A DNA stretch of 64,000 nucleotides from DUOA01 sp012839095. Its GTDB lineage: Bacteria > Bacillota > Clostridia > Caldicoprobacterales > DTU083. The notes below the pieces were generated by a model that saw only the letters and a program-made list of their open reading frames with translations, ran no database searches and was not told where the DNA came from. Where the stretch lies: positions 1 to 64,000 of the forward strand of contig JBMNJE010000010.1 in assembly GCA_050951505.1 (NCBI GenBank), in the 5' to 3' direction. Shown here piece after piece: positions 1-8,884 of this stretch; position 1 is the stretch's first letter, and the number at the start of each line of letters is the position of its first letter. Made by a program: the position numbers and the translations under genes.

Positions 1-830
1 ACCTCAAATGGAAAAATGAGATTTATTCCACTTTCAAGAAATAATGGAATTAACTCAGAGCAATCTCCATCCGTATCTAAAGAGAAAATTGGAATATGGT
101 GTGTATCTGCAAAAGCTTTTATTTTCTTATAATTGGGTACCATAAATTCTTTTACCATTGTAGGCGAAATCAACGATCCATTTTTACCTGACATGTCCTC
201 CCACATATGAATAGCATCAACCTTAACATCATGACATATCTTTTCATAAATAGTTATCCAGAAATCTGTAAGATAGTCCATTATATCGTGAATCAAATCA
301 GGTTCATCATAAAATGATATAAGTAACCTCTCAACGCCCATCATATCCCTGACAGTACCAAATAGACCATATGGATATGCACCTATTTGTACAGCATGGT
401 TTCCTTCATTATATAATTTGACATATGAGTTCCAGTTAACTGGAAACCTATTTGGATCATTTGGATCAAGACGGTCATGTTTTAGCCTTTCCCAATCCTT
501 TCTTTCCTTAACAGGATAGCTAATGTAATTAGGAATGGATGCTCCTTCCTTTAGAATCTGCTGAATTATTCCTAATTGATCTTGGATAATTATACTATCT
601 CCTTTATCTTCTATTTTTTTGTATTCGAAATTAGGTGAGTATCCTAAATTGACATTGATAGACAAAATTCCTGGATCGAAATCAAAATATTTGTGCCAAT
701 TCTCACCTTCCATGCCTTCTGTCTTCCATCTTTCTATTGTTTCAGACCAAGGTCCAAAGTAGAAAAAAAAGGGCAAGCGATCAACTTCACGGCACAACAC
801 AGTGTTGATAATACGAGTGCGATTATCCAT
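1..830 (-). CDS. Uroporphyrinogen decarboxylase-like protein, 3' end off window
   Basis: The reverse strand reads openly from ATG at 830 to the window edge (276 codons, no stop), so the C-terminus is missing. An AAGGAGAG-type ribosome binding site lies just upstream. The protein starts MDNRTRIINTVLCREVDRLP, the usual opening of the URO-D superfamily, and later has an IHMWEDMSGKNG segment and a LDTDGD segment typical of the barrel core. In Clostridia most such genes outside heme operons are thought to act in corrinoid-linked methyl transfer or are of unknown substrate; heme synthesis is unlikely from context. A second family member lies at 41453-42469. Confident of the family, not of the substrate. 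Confidence 0.8.
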   Translation of the reverse strand, partial: MDNRTRIINTVLCREVDRLPFFFYFGPWSETIERWKTEGMEGENWHKYFDFDPGILSINVNLGYSPNFEYKKIEDKGDSIIIQDQLGIIQQILKEGASIPNYISYPVKERKDWERLKHDRLDPNDPNRFPVNWNSYVKLYNEGNHAVQIGAYPYGLFGTVRDMMGVERLLISFYDEPDLIHDIMDYLTDFWITIYEKICHDVKVDAIHMWEDMSGKNGSLISPTMVKEFMVPNYKKIKAFADTHHIPIFSLDTDGDCSELIPLFLESGINLIFPFE

Positions 831-1356
831 ATATTTCTCTCCTTAAAGATATCTTCAAAATATACTACTATTACTTGTTGAGATTTCAATCCGCATGTAA
901 TATATTAGTTGTATAATCATCATCCATTAAACAATATTAAGTAAAAACATGCTATTAGCTGATATGTATAGTATTAAAATTACAAATGCAGTTGGGAAAA
1001 TCGATCCTGCTTCAAAGTTTTTCAATGATAATACCACCCCTCAAATATTTAGATTGTCAGGTGGGAAGCTATCCGTTATCTCTACCTATAGTTACATAAT
1101 AATCAGATAACTTGCCTTATAATATTAGTTTTGAAACTGATAAATAGCGATTAAGTATCATGTACGATCACTGAACACTAACACAGACCTAATAATTGTC
1201 CCTGTTGTTATAAATAGCGTGATGTTTGTTTTATGCACTTCTAAGAAGTAGGAAAAACGTTTTTCTTTGATATAAAAAAATTTTGTCGTAAATATTTGAG
1301 TAGCCAAAGATGAATGGAAGTTAGAATGTTACGTAATAAATTTCTTGATGTAATTT
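831..1356. other. AT-rich intergenic stretch, no convincing gene
   Basis: Between the URO-D-like start and the left end of the first IS copy there is about 525 bases of AT-rich DNA. The only open frame of note is 949-1110 on the plus strand (53 codons), which lacks a ribosome binding site. The promoter of the URO-D-like gene must lie here, but no clear -35/-10 pair was picked out. Confidence 0.5.
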
Positions 1357-3306
1357 TGATTCTACTGCAATAACTCAGCTAGAAACCTAGCTGGAAACGC
1401 ACCTTGATAACTTCATAAAAGCCCATAAAACCGTTGGTATTACTGGACTACAAGCCATTTTTATGTTATAATGTTAGTATAAAATAACAAGTATGTAACA
1501 AAAAGGTGGAGCAGTATGTTCAGAGCTAATGATAAACACGAACAGGAAACATTTTTTGATAGCCGACAATGGATGAATCACAGGGTAGTAGCAAAGTTGG
1601 AAAAGTCGTGGGCGCCAGTCTTCTACGAGCATGTGTTTAAGAAAATAGATGAAGAACCCTTTGCTGTACTTTATGGTAAAACAGGCAAGCCTAATTTTCC
1701 TGTAAACATCCTGTTATCATTAGAATATATCAAGCAAATGAGGCAGTATAACGATCTGGAACTATTAGACGCCTTCTACTTTGATTATCAGATAAATTAT
1801 GCCGTTGGCATACGCTCTTTAGGGGAATTAAATCTCGCTGAAAGAACCCTTTACTATTTCCGACAGAGAATATATGAATACTATATCGACAACCCCGAAA
1901 GTGGAGACCTTTTATTTGAACAGTTCATAAAACTATTGCATGGCTTTGCGGGAGAGGCCGGTGTTTCTCTGGAGGAACAAAGGACGGACACAACCATGTT
2001 TATGAGCAATATTAAAAAGGCTGGCCGTATGTCCCTGGCCTATGATGTCCTCACACAGGCAGTAAAAGCTATTCCCAAGGATAAACTGACCGATTCACTA
2101 TCCAAAGTATTGGAACCCAGTTTCAAGACTGATATTCTATATCGGTCAAAGCAACAGGATGGAGACAGCAAGCTGTCCCTACTTTTGAATCTGTGCAAAG
2201 AAGCACTTGATATATTGGAACAACAGCCGGGCATGCTTGAATCGGATGAAGTACGCATAACCAAGAGGTTTCTAAATGAGCAATCCATAACTGCCGAGGA
2301 TAGTGAAAAGCTGGTTCCAAAGTCAAAGAAAGATATATCCCCTGATTCTCTCCAGTCTGCATTTGATGAAGATGCTACTTTTCGGAGGAAAGGAAATGTA
2401 GCTCAGAGCGGCTATGTTCTTGAGATATCGGAAACTTGCAGTAAGGATAACGATTTCCAGCTTATTACCGATTATGCTGTAGAAGCAAACACTGTCAGTG
2501 ATGTAGAAATCCTTACAGGCCGGATAAAGGAGATCCATGAAAATACAAATTGTACCGACATGTATGTCGATGGCGGATTCCACTCAGAAGAAGTCTATGA
2601 AGAAGCAAATAAGAATGAAATAGAAATCCATTTAACCAACATGAGCGGTACCGAGCCCAGCAAGAAGCTGCCCGTTACAGAATTCGAAATAGAGCCAGAA
2701 ACCAATACTATCCTTAAGTGCCCTAAAGGCTATGTTCCTACACAAGCCGGCGTTAACAACAGTCAGACAACTGCTCACTTTCCACATGAAGCTTGTTCAG
2801 GATGCGAGTTCCGTGACCAATGTTACAGCAAAGAGCAGAAAAAGGATTGCGTTGTTCGTATTCCCCTCAAGACGGTAAAGGTGAGCCAGCAGCGTGAAAC
2901 AATGAAGTCAGAACGAAAAGAGAACACAAGCAAACGGGCCGGGATAGAAGGAAGCAACTCCGCGCTGAAACGCACAGGCTTAGACAAACTCAGTGTACGC
3001 GGTATAGTCAAAAGCATAATTGTTTGCGGCTTGAAAGTAACTGTACAAAACATCAAACGGTTTACTAAGTTTATGCAAGGCGGATACAAACCGAAAAAAG
3101 AAAATCACACTGCTCCAAGGGATCTTTGTGCCCAATTCTAGATGAATGGGGCAAAACCCCAGGGAAATCGGTTGATATATGACCTTTTGTAGCCATAAAT
3201 GTGCACTAATTTTCTTAGTTACCTTGGATTTTACCTAAAAATGGGTTTTGAATGAAGTTGTCAAGGATCAGTTAGGGTTGAATTTTTAGTTCCTGCAGTC
3301 AAATCA
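1357..3306 (+). mobile_element. IS1182-type insertion sequence, copy A
   Basis: This 1950-base element was delimited by comparing it with its inverted second copy (8885-10833); similarity stops sharply at these positions. The ends form imperfect inverted repeats of about 19 bases: TGATTCTACTGCAATAACT on the left and, read inward from the right, TGATTTGACTGCAGGAACT (15 of 19 match). The tetranucleotide ATTT precedes the left end (1353-1356) and follows the right end (3307-3310), a possible target duplication, although the surroundings are AT-rich. It carries one intact transposase gene, so it may still be active. Confidence 0.9.
1516..3141 (+). CDS. IS1182-family transposase, copy A
   Basis: A 541-residue DDE transposase. 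An N-terminal DUF772-like region comes first (about residues 20-120). The likely catalytic acidic residues are in RTDTTM (near 160), YVDGGF (near 350) and the late AGIEGSNS segment (near 475). A cysteine-rich zinc-ribbon-like insert (CPKGY ... CSGCEFRDQC ... C, about residues 395-440) is typical of IS1182 transposases. The start is ATG after AAAAAGGTGG. It is almost identical to the copy at 9050-10675; differences seen by eye are single bases, including silent ones in the coding region. Function: cut-and-paste movement of the 1.95-kb element. Confidence 0.92.
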   Translation: MFRANDKHEQETFFDSRQWMNHRVVAKLEKSWAPVFYEHVFKKIDEEPFAVLYGKTGKPNFPVNILLSLEYIKQMRQYNDLELLDAFYFDYQINYAVGIRSLGELNLAERTLYYFRQRIYEYYIDNPESGDLLFEQFIKLLHGFAGEAGVSLEEQRTDTTMFMSNIKKAGRMSLAYDVLTQAVKAIPKDKLTDSLSKVLEPSFKTDILYRSKQQDGDSKLSLLLNLCKEALDILEQQPGMLESDEVRITKRFLNEQSITAEDSEKLVPKSKKDISPDSLQSAFDEDATFRRKGNVAQSGYVLEISETCSKDNDFQLITDYAVEANTVSDVEILTGRIKEIHENTNCTDMYVDGGFHSEEVYEEANKNEIEIHLTNMSGTEPSKKLPVTEFEIEPETNTILKCPKGYVPTQAGVNNSQTTAHFPHEACSGCEFRDQCYSKEQKKDCVVRIPLKTVKVSQQRETMKSERKENTSKRAGIEGSNSALKRTGLDKLSVRGIVKSIIVCGLKVTVQNIKRFTKFMQGGYKPKKENHTAPRDLCAQF

Positions 3307-3581
3307 ATTTTATAATATGTATATAATATTGTCAATAGTTTTTTCATTATTTTTATTAGTTTATTTGTGCCAGCGCTTAAATAATTCTTATATGCATCCT
3401 CTATATTTAATATTAAATTTTAACTTAATTAAGCGAATTTTATTGTTCGCAGGGCAGTAGAATTGAATTTTAGCTTATGAAAAAATCGTTTCTCCACTAA
3501 AAATAGAAGTACGCTCTAGAAAAACATTGGACAGGTTCAATCAATCAACTGCAAATACAAGATCAAATAACTCCAACAGTT

Positions 3582-4775
3582 ATGGTAACAGCTTTACTTA
3601 TAATAATATATATCATTTATATCAGCCTAGGTGTTCCCGATTCGTTGTTTGGTGCTGCGTGGCCTGCGATATACATTGAATTGAACTTTCCTATTTCGCT
3701 TGCCGGATATATTTCCATGGTCACTTCCGGTTGCACAGTAGTATCAAGCATTTTAAGTGCCAGTCTGATTAACAAAATAGGAGTAGGTAAAGTGACAGCG
3801 ATAAGCACCTTTTTAACAGCTGTTGCATTAATTCTCTACTCATTTTCCAACCATGTTGCATTCTTTTTCTTGCTCTCAGTAGTATTGGGATTTGGTGCAG
3901 GAGCAATCGACTCAGGATTGAACAACTTTATAGCATTGCATTATAAGGCAAATCAGATGAATTTTTTACATTGCTTTTATGGCATAGGCGTTTTTATCAG
4001 CCCTTACCTAATGTCAATTGCTCTTTCTAATAACAGCAAGTGGCGTAATGGTTACCAATATGCCTTTATTCTACAGCTTTGCATAGCTATAATAGCAATA
4101 CTTGCTTTGCCATTGTGGAGTAAAGTTGATAAAGAGCACAATCGCGAGAAAGAAACAAGTACAAAAACATTAACTGTTTCTCAAATGCTGCAAACACCTG
4201 GCATCAGAGCATCGCTCACTGTATTTTTATGTTCTGATTCTATCCTATGCCTTTGTGGTACTTGGAGCAGCACTTATCTGGTAAATTCTATAGGATTTCC
4301 TGTTGATGTTGCCGCCAAATTTGTGGCCATCTATTTTTTAGGCTTAGCAATCGGTAGATTTGCTTCAGGAATTTTAACTGAAAAACTGTCAGTGTGGAAG
4401 ATTATTCACATAGGTAAGTGGCTCGTTCTAACTTCTATAATCATATTAATATTACCATCTCCTAGAAAAATCACTCCTATGGCTTTATTTTTAATAGGTC
4501 TTGGAATTGGTCCTGTATTCCCCAATCTTACACACCTTACTCCTAAAATGTTTGGGGAGGATGTATCCCAGTCGGTTATGGGAGCACAAATGGCTTCCGC
4601 ATACACTGGAATAATGACTATGCCTACCATATTTGGGGCAATTGCTCAGATCTTCGGTGTCAATGTTTTTCCATGGTTTTTATTGCTGCTGTTTGTACTA
4701 ATGGCCTTTTCATTAAGAGCATTGGTTGGCAATTTAAATTTTAATAACGTGCAGAAAAATACTTCTATTAGTTAG
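3582..4775 (+). CDS. Major facilitator superfamily transporter
   Basis: A 397-residue integral membrane protein of mostly hydrophobic segments, consistent with 12 helices. The opening helix carries ISLGVPDSLFGAAWP, a signature of a FucP-like or sugar-efflux-type MFS branch. Charged loops such as NKIGVGK between helices 2 and 3 fit the MFS layout. The substrate cannot be told. The ribosome binding site is weak (no clear GGAGG ahead of ATG 3582), and the frame stays open upstream without a better start. The stop codon lies within the 7-base direct repeat made by the next IS insertion, so the 3' end is intact but its terminator has been displaced. It is the only intact non-transposon gene between the two IS1182 copies. 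Confidence 0.85.
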   Translation: MVTALLIIIYIIYISLGVPDSLFGAAWPAIYIELNFPISLAGYISMVTSGCTVVSSILSASLINKIGVGKVTAISTFLTAVALILYSFSNHVAFFFLLSVVLGFGAGAIDSGLNNFIALHYKANQMNFLHCFYGIGVFISPYLMSIALSNNSKWRNGYQYAFILQLCIAIIAILALPLWSKVDKEHNREKETSTKTLTVSQMLQTPGIRASLTVFLCSDSILCLCGTWSSTYLVNSIGFPVDVAAKFVAIYFLGLAIGRFASGILTEKLSVWKIIHIGKWLVLTSIIILILPSPRKITPMALFLIGLGIGPVFPNLTHLTPKMFGEDVSQSVMGAQMASAYTGIMTMPTIFGAIAQIFGVNVFPWFLLLLFVLMAFSLRALVGNLNFNNVQKNTSIS

Positions 4776-6438
4776 TTCTCATTGAAAAAGTCAAAATATT
4801 TTTCATAAAATTTACCAAACCAAAAGGAAATCCCGTTTGAATGTCGAATTAGTAAATAGCGACAAATAAAAATTCAACGTCCAACGGGAATAACTGATAT
4901 ATTCGACTTCCCGTTGGGCAAATCCTGCCGGGAGGATAGAAAAATGTTAAAAATCGATAATCAACAGATTTCCTTTACCGACTACCTGATTCCAGAGGAA
5001 CTAACAGTGCTGGATGATGAGCTTTCAATAATCGATGAATATCTTAATGATGATAGAGATAGTACAGCCGTTCATCGAGCACTTCCACAAGAAGCATGGC
5101 AGGCCCTCTACTCCATTGCAGGTATACTTACGGATGATGTACATCAAGCGCATGTATTCCTTCAGTTACGAAAATATTGCAGCAGCGAGTTTCCGACAGT
5201 ATCAAATGGAGAAGGTTCTGCCACATACCCCTGGATGCTAAGGTTCCGGATGGTTCGACTCTTTGCAAACTAACCAAACTCTTTGGTGATGAATCTTTTG
5301 ATGAGCTCAATAAGATTATCATTACCAAAGCAGTGGAAGAAAAGAAGATAAAAGCCCGGAAGGTAAGAATCGATACCACTGTTGTCGAGTCAAACATCCA
5401 CTATCCTACAGATGCTGAGCTGCTTGGAGATTGTGTCCGGGTTATCACTCGTACTGTCAACAGGATTGCTGATGCAACCGACGATGTAGCAGGCAAAATC
5501 CGTAACCGAGGCAGGAGCATCAAAAAGAAGATACTGGCAATCGCTAAAACCTCAAAGCGCCGGACACGAGAGAAATTCAATGAGATACGTGAGATAACCG
5601 GCCAGATTGCTGAAGTTGCCAAGCATACTGTTGAGGATGCTAAAGAGGTTCTGGCCAAAGCCAAACAAGCGGCGGACACAAAGATCAAAGGTAAGGCTCA
5701 AAAACTTATCGACGAACTGTCCAATGTAATCCAGATTGCTGATAAGGTTATTGAGCAGACCGAGGAAGTCAATAAGGGCAACTTTAATTTAAAGGATCGG
5801 ATAGTCAGTGTTTTTGATCCAGGTGCTCGGCCGATAAAAAAAGGTAAAATCAAAACTCCGACAGAGTTTGGCCGTAAAGTACTCATCGCAGAATCAGAAG
5901 AAGGAGTAATAACCCACTACGATGTTTACGAGGGAAACCCTTCTGACGAGTCACTGCTTATCGATGCTGTGAAAGGACATCAGAACAATGTTGGACGTAC
6001 TCCAAAGGAAGTTGCTACTGACAGGGGCTTTTACAGCAAAGATAATGAAGACGATCTTTATACCCTCGGGGTGAAACGTGTTAGCATGCCAAAGCGGGGT
6101 AAAAAGAGCAAAGCACGCAAGGAGCTCGAGTCAGCCTTCTGGTTTAAGAGGCTTCAACGGTTCAGGGCAGGTAATGAGGCTACCATCAGTATGCTGAAAA
6201 GGTGCCGTGGTCTCAACCGAATTCTGTCACGGGGTACCTCTGGCTCAAAATCCTGGATTGCCATGGGTATTATGGCTCATAACCTATGGAAACTGGCCCA
6301 ATTATGATAAATGAGGGAAAAAAGGGATACAAGGATCATAATATGGGCGAAGCTTAATTCGTAAATCATGATATTGGTCCATATAACCACTGCAAATGGG
6401 AGTGTAATGTCATGGAGTACGACTTTTTCAATGGAAAC
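4776..6438 (+). mobile_element. ISNCY (ISBst12-like) insertion sequence, inactive
   Basis: Inverted ends share CATTGAAAAAGTC (left, 4780-4792; right, complement at 6421-6433), extending a few bases further with mismatches. The heptamer TAGTTAG occurs directly outside both ends (4769-4775 and 6439-6445), a clean target-site duplication, so the insertion event is well defined. The element is about 1.66 kb and carries a single transposase gene broken by two frameshifts. It landed exactly at the MFS stop codon (4773-4775) and left that protein unchanged. Confidence 0.88.
4944..6307 (+). pseudogene. ISNCY-family transposase, two frameshifts
   Basis: The transposase reads in three frames in succession. 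It starts at ATG 4944 (MLKIDNQQISFTDYLIPEE, after GGGAGGATAG). It moves to a second frame near 5055-5068 (PFIEHFHKKHGRPSTPLQVY) and to a third near 5172-5180 (RVSDSIKWRRFC onward), then stays open to TGA 6307. Joined, these match the normal ISBst12-like domain order: N-terminal recognition region, IDTTVVESNIHYPTD catalytic stretch, a long coiled helical insert, ATDRGFYS and a C-terminal RGNEA-like helix. Two independent single-base shifts make a programmed frameshift unlikely. The protein is presumably non-functional unless these are read errors. Confidence 0.85.
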
Positions 6439-6469
6439 TAGTTAGATTGTTTTATTAACTTTAAAAATC

Positions 6470-6506
6470 GCCTTAGCAGAAGATGATGAACTTCTACTAA
6501 GACGAT
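6470..6506 (-). terminator. Hairpin terminator of the phosphoglucomutase remnant
   Basis: A long imperfect inverted repeat has arms containing CTTAGCAGAAG and CTTCTACTAAG around a short loop. On the reverse strand it is followed by a T-rich run. It lies directly downstream of the phosphoglucomutase remnant, so it is probably that gene's original terminator. Confidence 0.7.
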
Positions 6507-6531
6507 GAAAAAATAATACTTTATGCTTAAT

Positions 6532-6955
6532 CTATAATGAAATAAGTGCAGCAACAGCATCCATAAGGCTTTGGTTTTTGGTTACCGCCTCCTGTAAACT
6601 GTCTCCCATTGCTGAGAAATACAGCTTAACCTTGGGCTCAAGTACCGGAAGGTCGAACGCAGAACCAGGAACCATCCCCCAGGATATATTTTAATACATT
6701 GGAAACTGGAAGATTGATCTTCTCTACCGCCCCATCGCTCATATTATATGCTTTGCTTTCCTGATAATCTTCGATCCGTACCACCGGCAGCCCGCCAACT
6801 TCCTTCAGCCGACTCATTCTCAAATTATCCATTAAGATCCGGATTTTCTCCATGCCTTCCTTGCCGGTCAGGGATAGGAATTTGCTTTTCTCATATTTAG
6901 TGTAACAGCTATAAAAAAGCCTGTCAATCCATCCAAGAAAACCCAAGAAGGGCAA
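6532..6955 (-). pseudogene. pgcA: Phosphoglucomutase C-terminal remnant
   Basis: The reverse strand encodes a recognisable alpha-phosphoglucomutase/phosphomannomutase C-terminus: GKEGMEKIRILMDNLR, then VVRIEDYQESKAYN, then NVLKYILGDGSWFCVRPSGT. RPSGT is the phosphate-binding loop. Directly after RPSGT the frame meets TGA, but dropping one T restores EPKVKLYFSAMGDSLQEAV and runs to a natural stop at 6532, so there is a single-base insertion. The N-terminal three quarters is absent: homology fades near 6930, close to the IS91-type element. Function is lost. The normal enzyme interconverts glucose 1- and 6-phosphate. Confidence 0.85.
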
Positions 6956-7134
6956 AAAAGTTATATGAAAGTGCTTGTGACCTGTGAATACGAGGAATAC
7001 AATGAATTAGAACACATGGCTGGGTCCCTGAATAAAAATAAATGGTGAAACAATCCGAAATAGCGCATACTGGAATAGAGCTCAGTTCTTGTACCGATAT
7101 GAAAGCGGATGTGTATTCTTGTTTGTACTATTCA

Positions 7135-8577
7135 TCAATAGGTGTGATCTTCATAGCTTGTCAATTGTGAATACTCATCTTCATAAGGCATCTGAGATAA
7201 TGTATGATCATTATTGAATGAACCGGTAAAATTTATTGCCGGTATATCGGGAAATACATCTTCTCCCACAGCTTTTGATAGAGCCGGAGGGTCATGATTC
7301 CCTGTTATCCATAAATTTAAATGTTTAAGTATTTTCTTAATGACCGTTTCTTCTTCAATAAAGGCAATTATCTTCATTTCTCCCTTACATTTTGGACAAA
7401 CAAGAGGATCACAATGGTATACTTTTTGTATCAGGCGAGACCAGTTTTTACGGAAGACTTTTCTGGAAAGATTATTCTCTATAAGGGTGGAGACAGGCGT
7501 ATCTATTTCCCGTCCTTCAGTATGCTGTATTTCTGTATAGGTAGCCTCCTCTTTTCTACGTACACCCCGTGCTTTATTGCTATAATATCCATAGTAGCGT
7601 ACTAGCTGCTCCCCTTTGTTAGGAATATGTGTCACCAGTCGTGCCAGCCAGTCAAGAGCAGTAAAACGCTCTTTGTCCTTGCTCCTCTTTCCTTTATAGA
7701 TAATCTGATCCATACCGAATGTCCCTTCAGATGCGCCAATATAAACCATCCGTTCTTGTGATAGGGGTGCTCGAATTACATAATGAGCCAGACGTTCCAG
7801 ACCTTCCTCATCATTAGCTCGAATGACATCACCGCAATACACATGGAAACCACTGTGATGCCATGTGTCCATATTCTCTATGACTGCCTCTGTAATTTTC
7901 CCTTCCTGCTTTAGCATTTTCAATACTTCCAGCCGAAACACCGGTTCAAGATCATCGGCATTTGGCATAACACTCGCCATAAAATTGCCTGCCTTGTCAA
8001 AACAGCCGTCTGTAGATATTATATGCAGATGTGGATTGAAATTAAGATAATCGCCAAAGGTCTGAACTGCAATGACGGCTCCGGACATGGGGTTATTCAT
8101 GGATACACCGTTTGCCAGGTAACAGGATAATACCTTCCATGCATACTGGCTTAATTTCCCCAAAAGACTCCTGTCATATAGAAAATATGGTCTTAAACGC
8201 TTGGGAATACTGAATACCCATTGTCGATGCGGTACCGGGTGCAATACTTCTTCATATAAAAATTTGCCAAATTCAATTACTCGTTTCTGATGGCATGACG
8301 GACAGAAATGCCTTCTCTTGCAGGAGAATGGCAATAAATATTCATGGTTGCAGTCTTCGCATTTGACCCTCGCAAAACCCTGATGGAGGTCTCCGCAGTC
8401 CAGATACTTATAGATAACATCCATCACATGAGGACGCCAATAACCATATTTTCTCTGATAACGCTCTTCCCAAACCCGTTCAAGCTCCTCAAAATTAGCT
8501 TCTACACATTGATAATATTGACTTTTTCGAGGGTTCCTCGGGACATAAGGTTCAGCCATTGATGAACATGCAAGCAT
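7135..8577 (-). CDS. IS91-family (HUH, Y2-type) transposase
   Basis: A 480-residue rolling-circle transposase of the IS91/IS801 type. The N-terminal zinc-binding domain carries CEDC and CPSC (about residues 70-100). It is followed by the HUH-type metal motif NPHLHIIST (about 180-190) and a late YYGYYSNKARG segment (near 328-338) holding the two candidate nicking tyrosines. A second zinc pair (CPKCKGEMK) lies near 400. It starts at ATG 8577 behind AGGTGATG. Such elements move by single-strand transfer and do not make target duplications; the element ends were not resolved. A LexA-box-like palindrome sits in its promoter. The coding region is intact. Confidence 0.9.
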   Translation of the reverse strand: MLACSSMAEPYVPRNPRKSQYYQCVEANFEELERVWEERYQRKYGYWRPHVMDVIYKYLDCGDLHQGFARVKCEDCNHEYLLPFSCKRRHFCPSCHQKRVIEFGKFLYEEVLHPVPHRQWVFSIPKRLRPYFLYDRSLLGKLSQYAWKVLSCYLANGVSMNNPMSGAVIAVQTFGDYLNFNPHLHIISTDGCFDKAGNFMASVMPNADDLEPVFRLEVLKMLKQEGKITEAVIENMDTWHHSGFHVYCGDVIRANDEEGLERLAHYVIRAPLSQERMVYIGASEGTFGMDQIIYKGKRSKDKERFTALDWLARLVTHIPNKGEQLVRYYGYYSNKARGVRRKEEATYTEIQHTEGREIDTPVSTLIENNLSRKVFRKNWSRLIQKVYHCDPLVCPKCKGEMKIIAFIEEETVIKKILKHLNLWITGNHDPPALSKAVGEDVFPDIPAINFTGSFNNDHTLSQMPYEDEYSQLTSYEDHTY

Positions 8578-8592
8578 TTAACATCACCTATC

Positions 8593-8638
8593 AGAACGTT
8601 TGTTCTTATAGGTTAGCAAACTATCCTTGTATTGTCAA
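8593..8638 (-). promoter_or_regulatory. Promoter with SOS (LexA-type) box for the IS91 transposase
   Basis: Read on the reverse strand there is a perfect -35 TTGACA (8633-8638), a 17-base spacer and TAACCT as a possible -10. AGAACAAACGTTCT follows (8593-8606). This is a GAAC-N4-GTTC palindrome, the core of the Gram-positive LexA (DinR) box. A slightly longer imperfect repeat (CCTAT ... ATAGG) surrounds it. Its position at the transcription start, about 16 bases ahead of ATG, suits repression by LexA. The motif is seen directly; LexA binding is inferred. Confidence 0.6.
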
Positions 8639-8884
8639 TTCATAGCAGCGAAAACTCACGGCAAAATCACGAGCCTATTTTCTTCCAAAACACTGTAGTA
8701 GCGTTTTTAAAAATGCCTGGCGGCACAAACATTAGAGCAGATATGTAAACGGTAAACCATGAGTACTGGTACAAGAATACCGTCATTTCTAACGGTGAAA
8801 ATTACTGATTCTGAGGTGCTTTACGGCATTCTACTGGTAAATCATCTGACCAGGCAAGTAACACATTTAAGAAGAAAGTATCTT

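Noticed and set aside
949..1110. 53-codon plus-strand open frame between the URO-D-like gene and the first IS
   Set aside because: No ribosome binding site, AT-rich, no recognisable similarity.
2040..3089. Several 79-88 residue reverse-strand frames inside the IS1182 copies
   Set aside because: They are mirror frames of the transposase; the same ones recur at 9102-10151 in the second copy only because the element is duplicated.
4914..5273. Programmed ribosomal frameshifting in the ISNCY transposase
   Set aside because: Two separate shifts would be needed and no slippery heptamer with a downstream structure was evident.
8640..8884. Possible decayed coding sequence between the IS91 promoter and IS1182 copy B
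   Set aside because: Short patches read openly in two frames (for example from ATG near 8760) but they contain stops and match no family that could be named.
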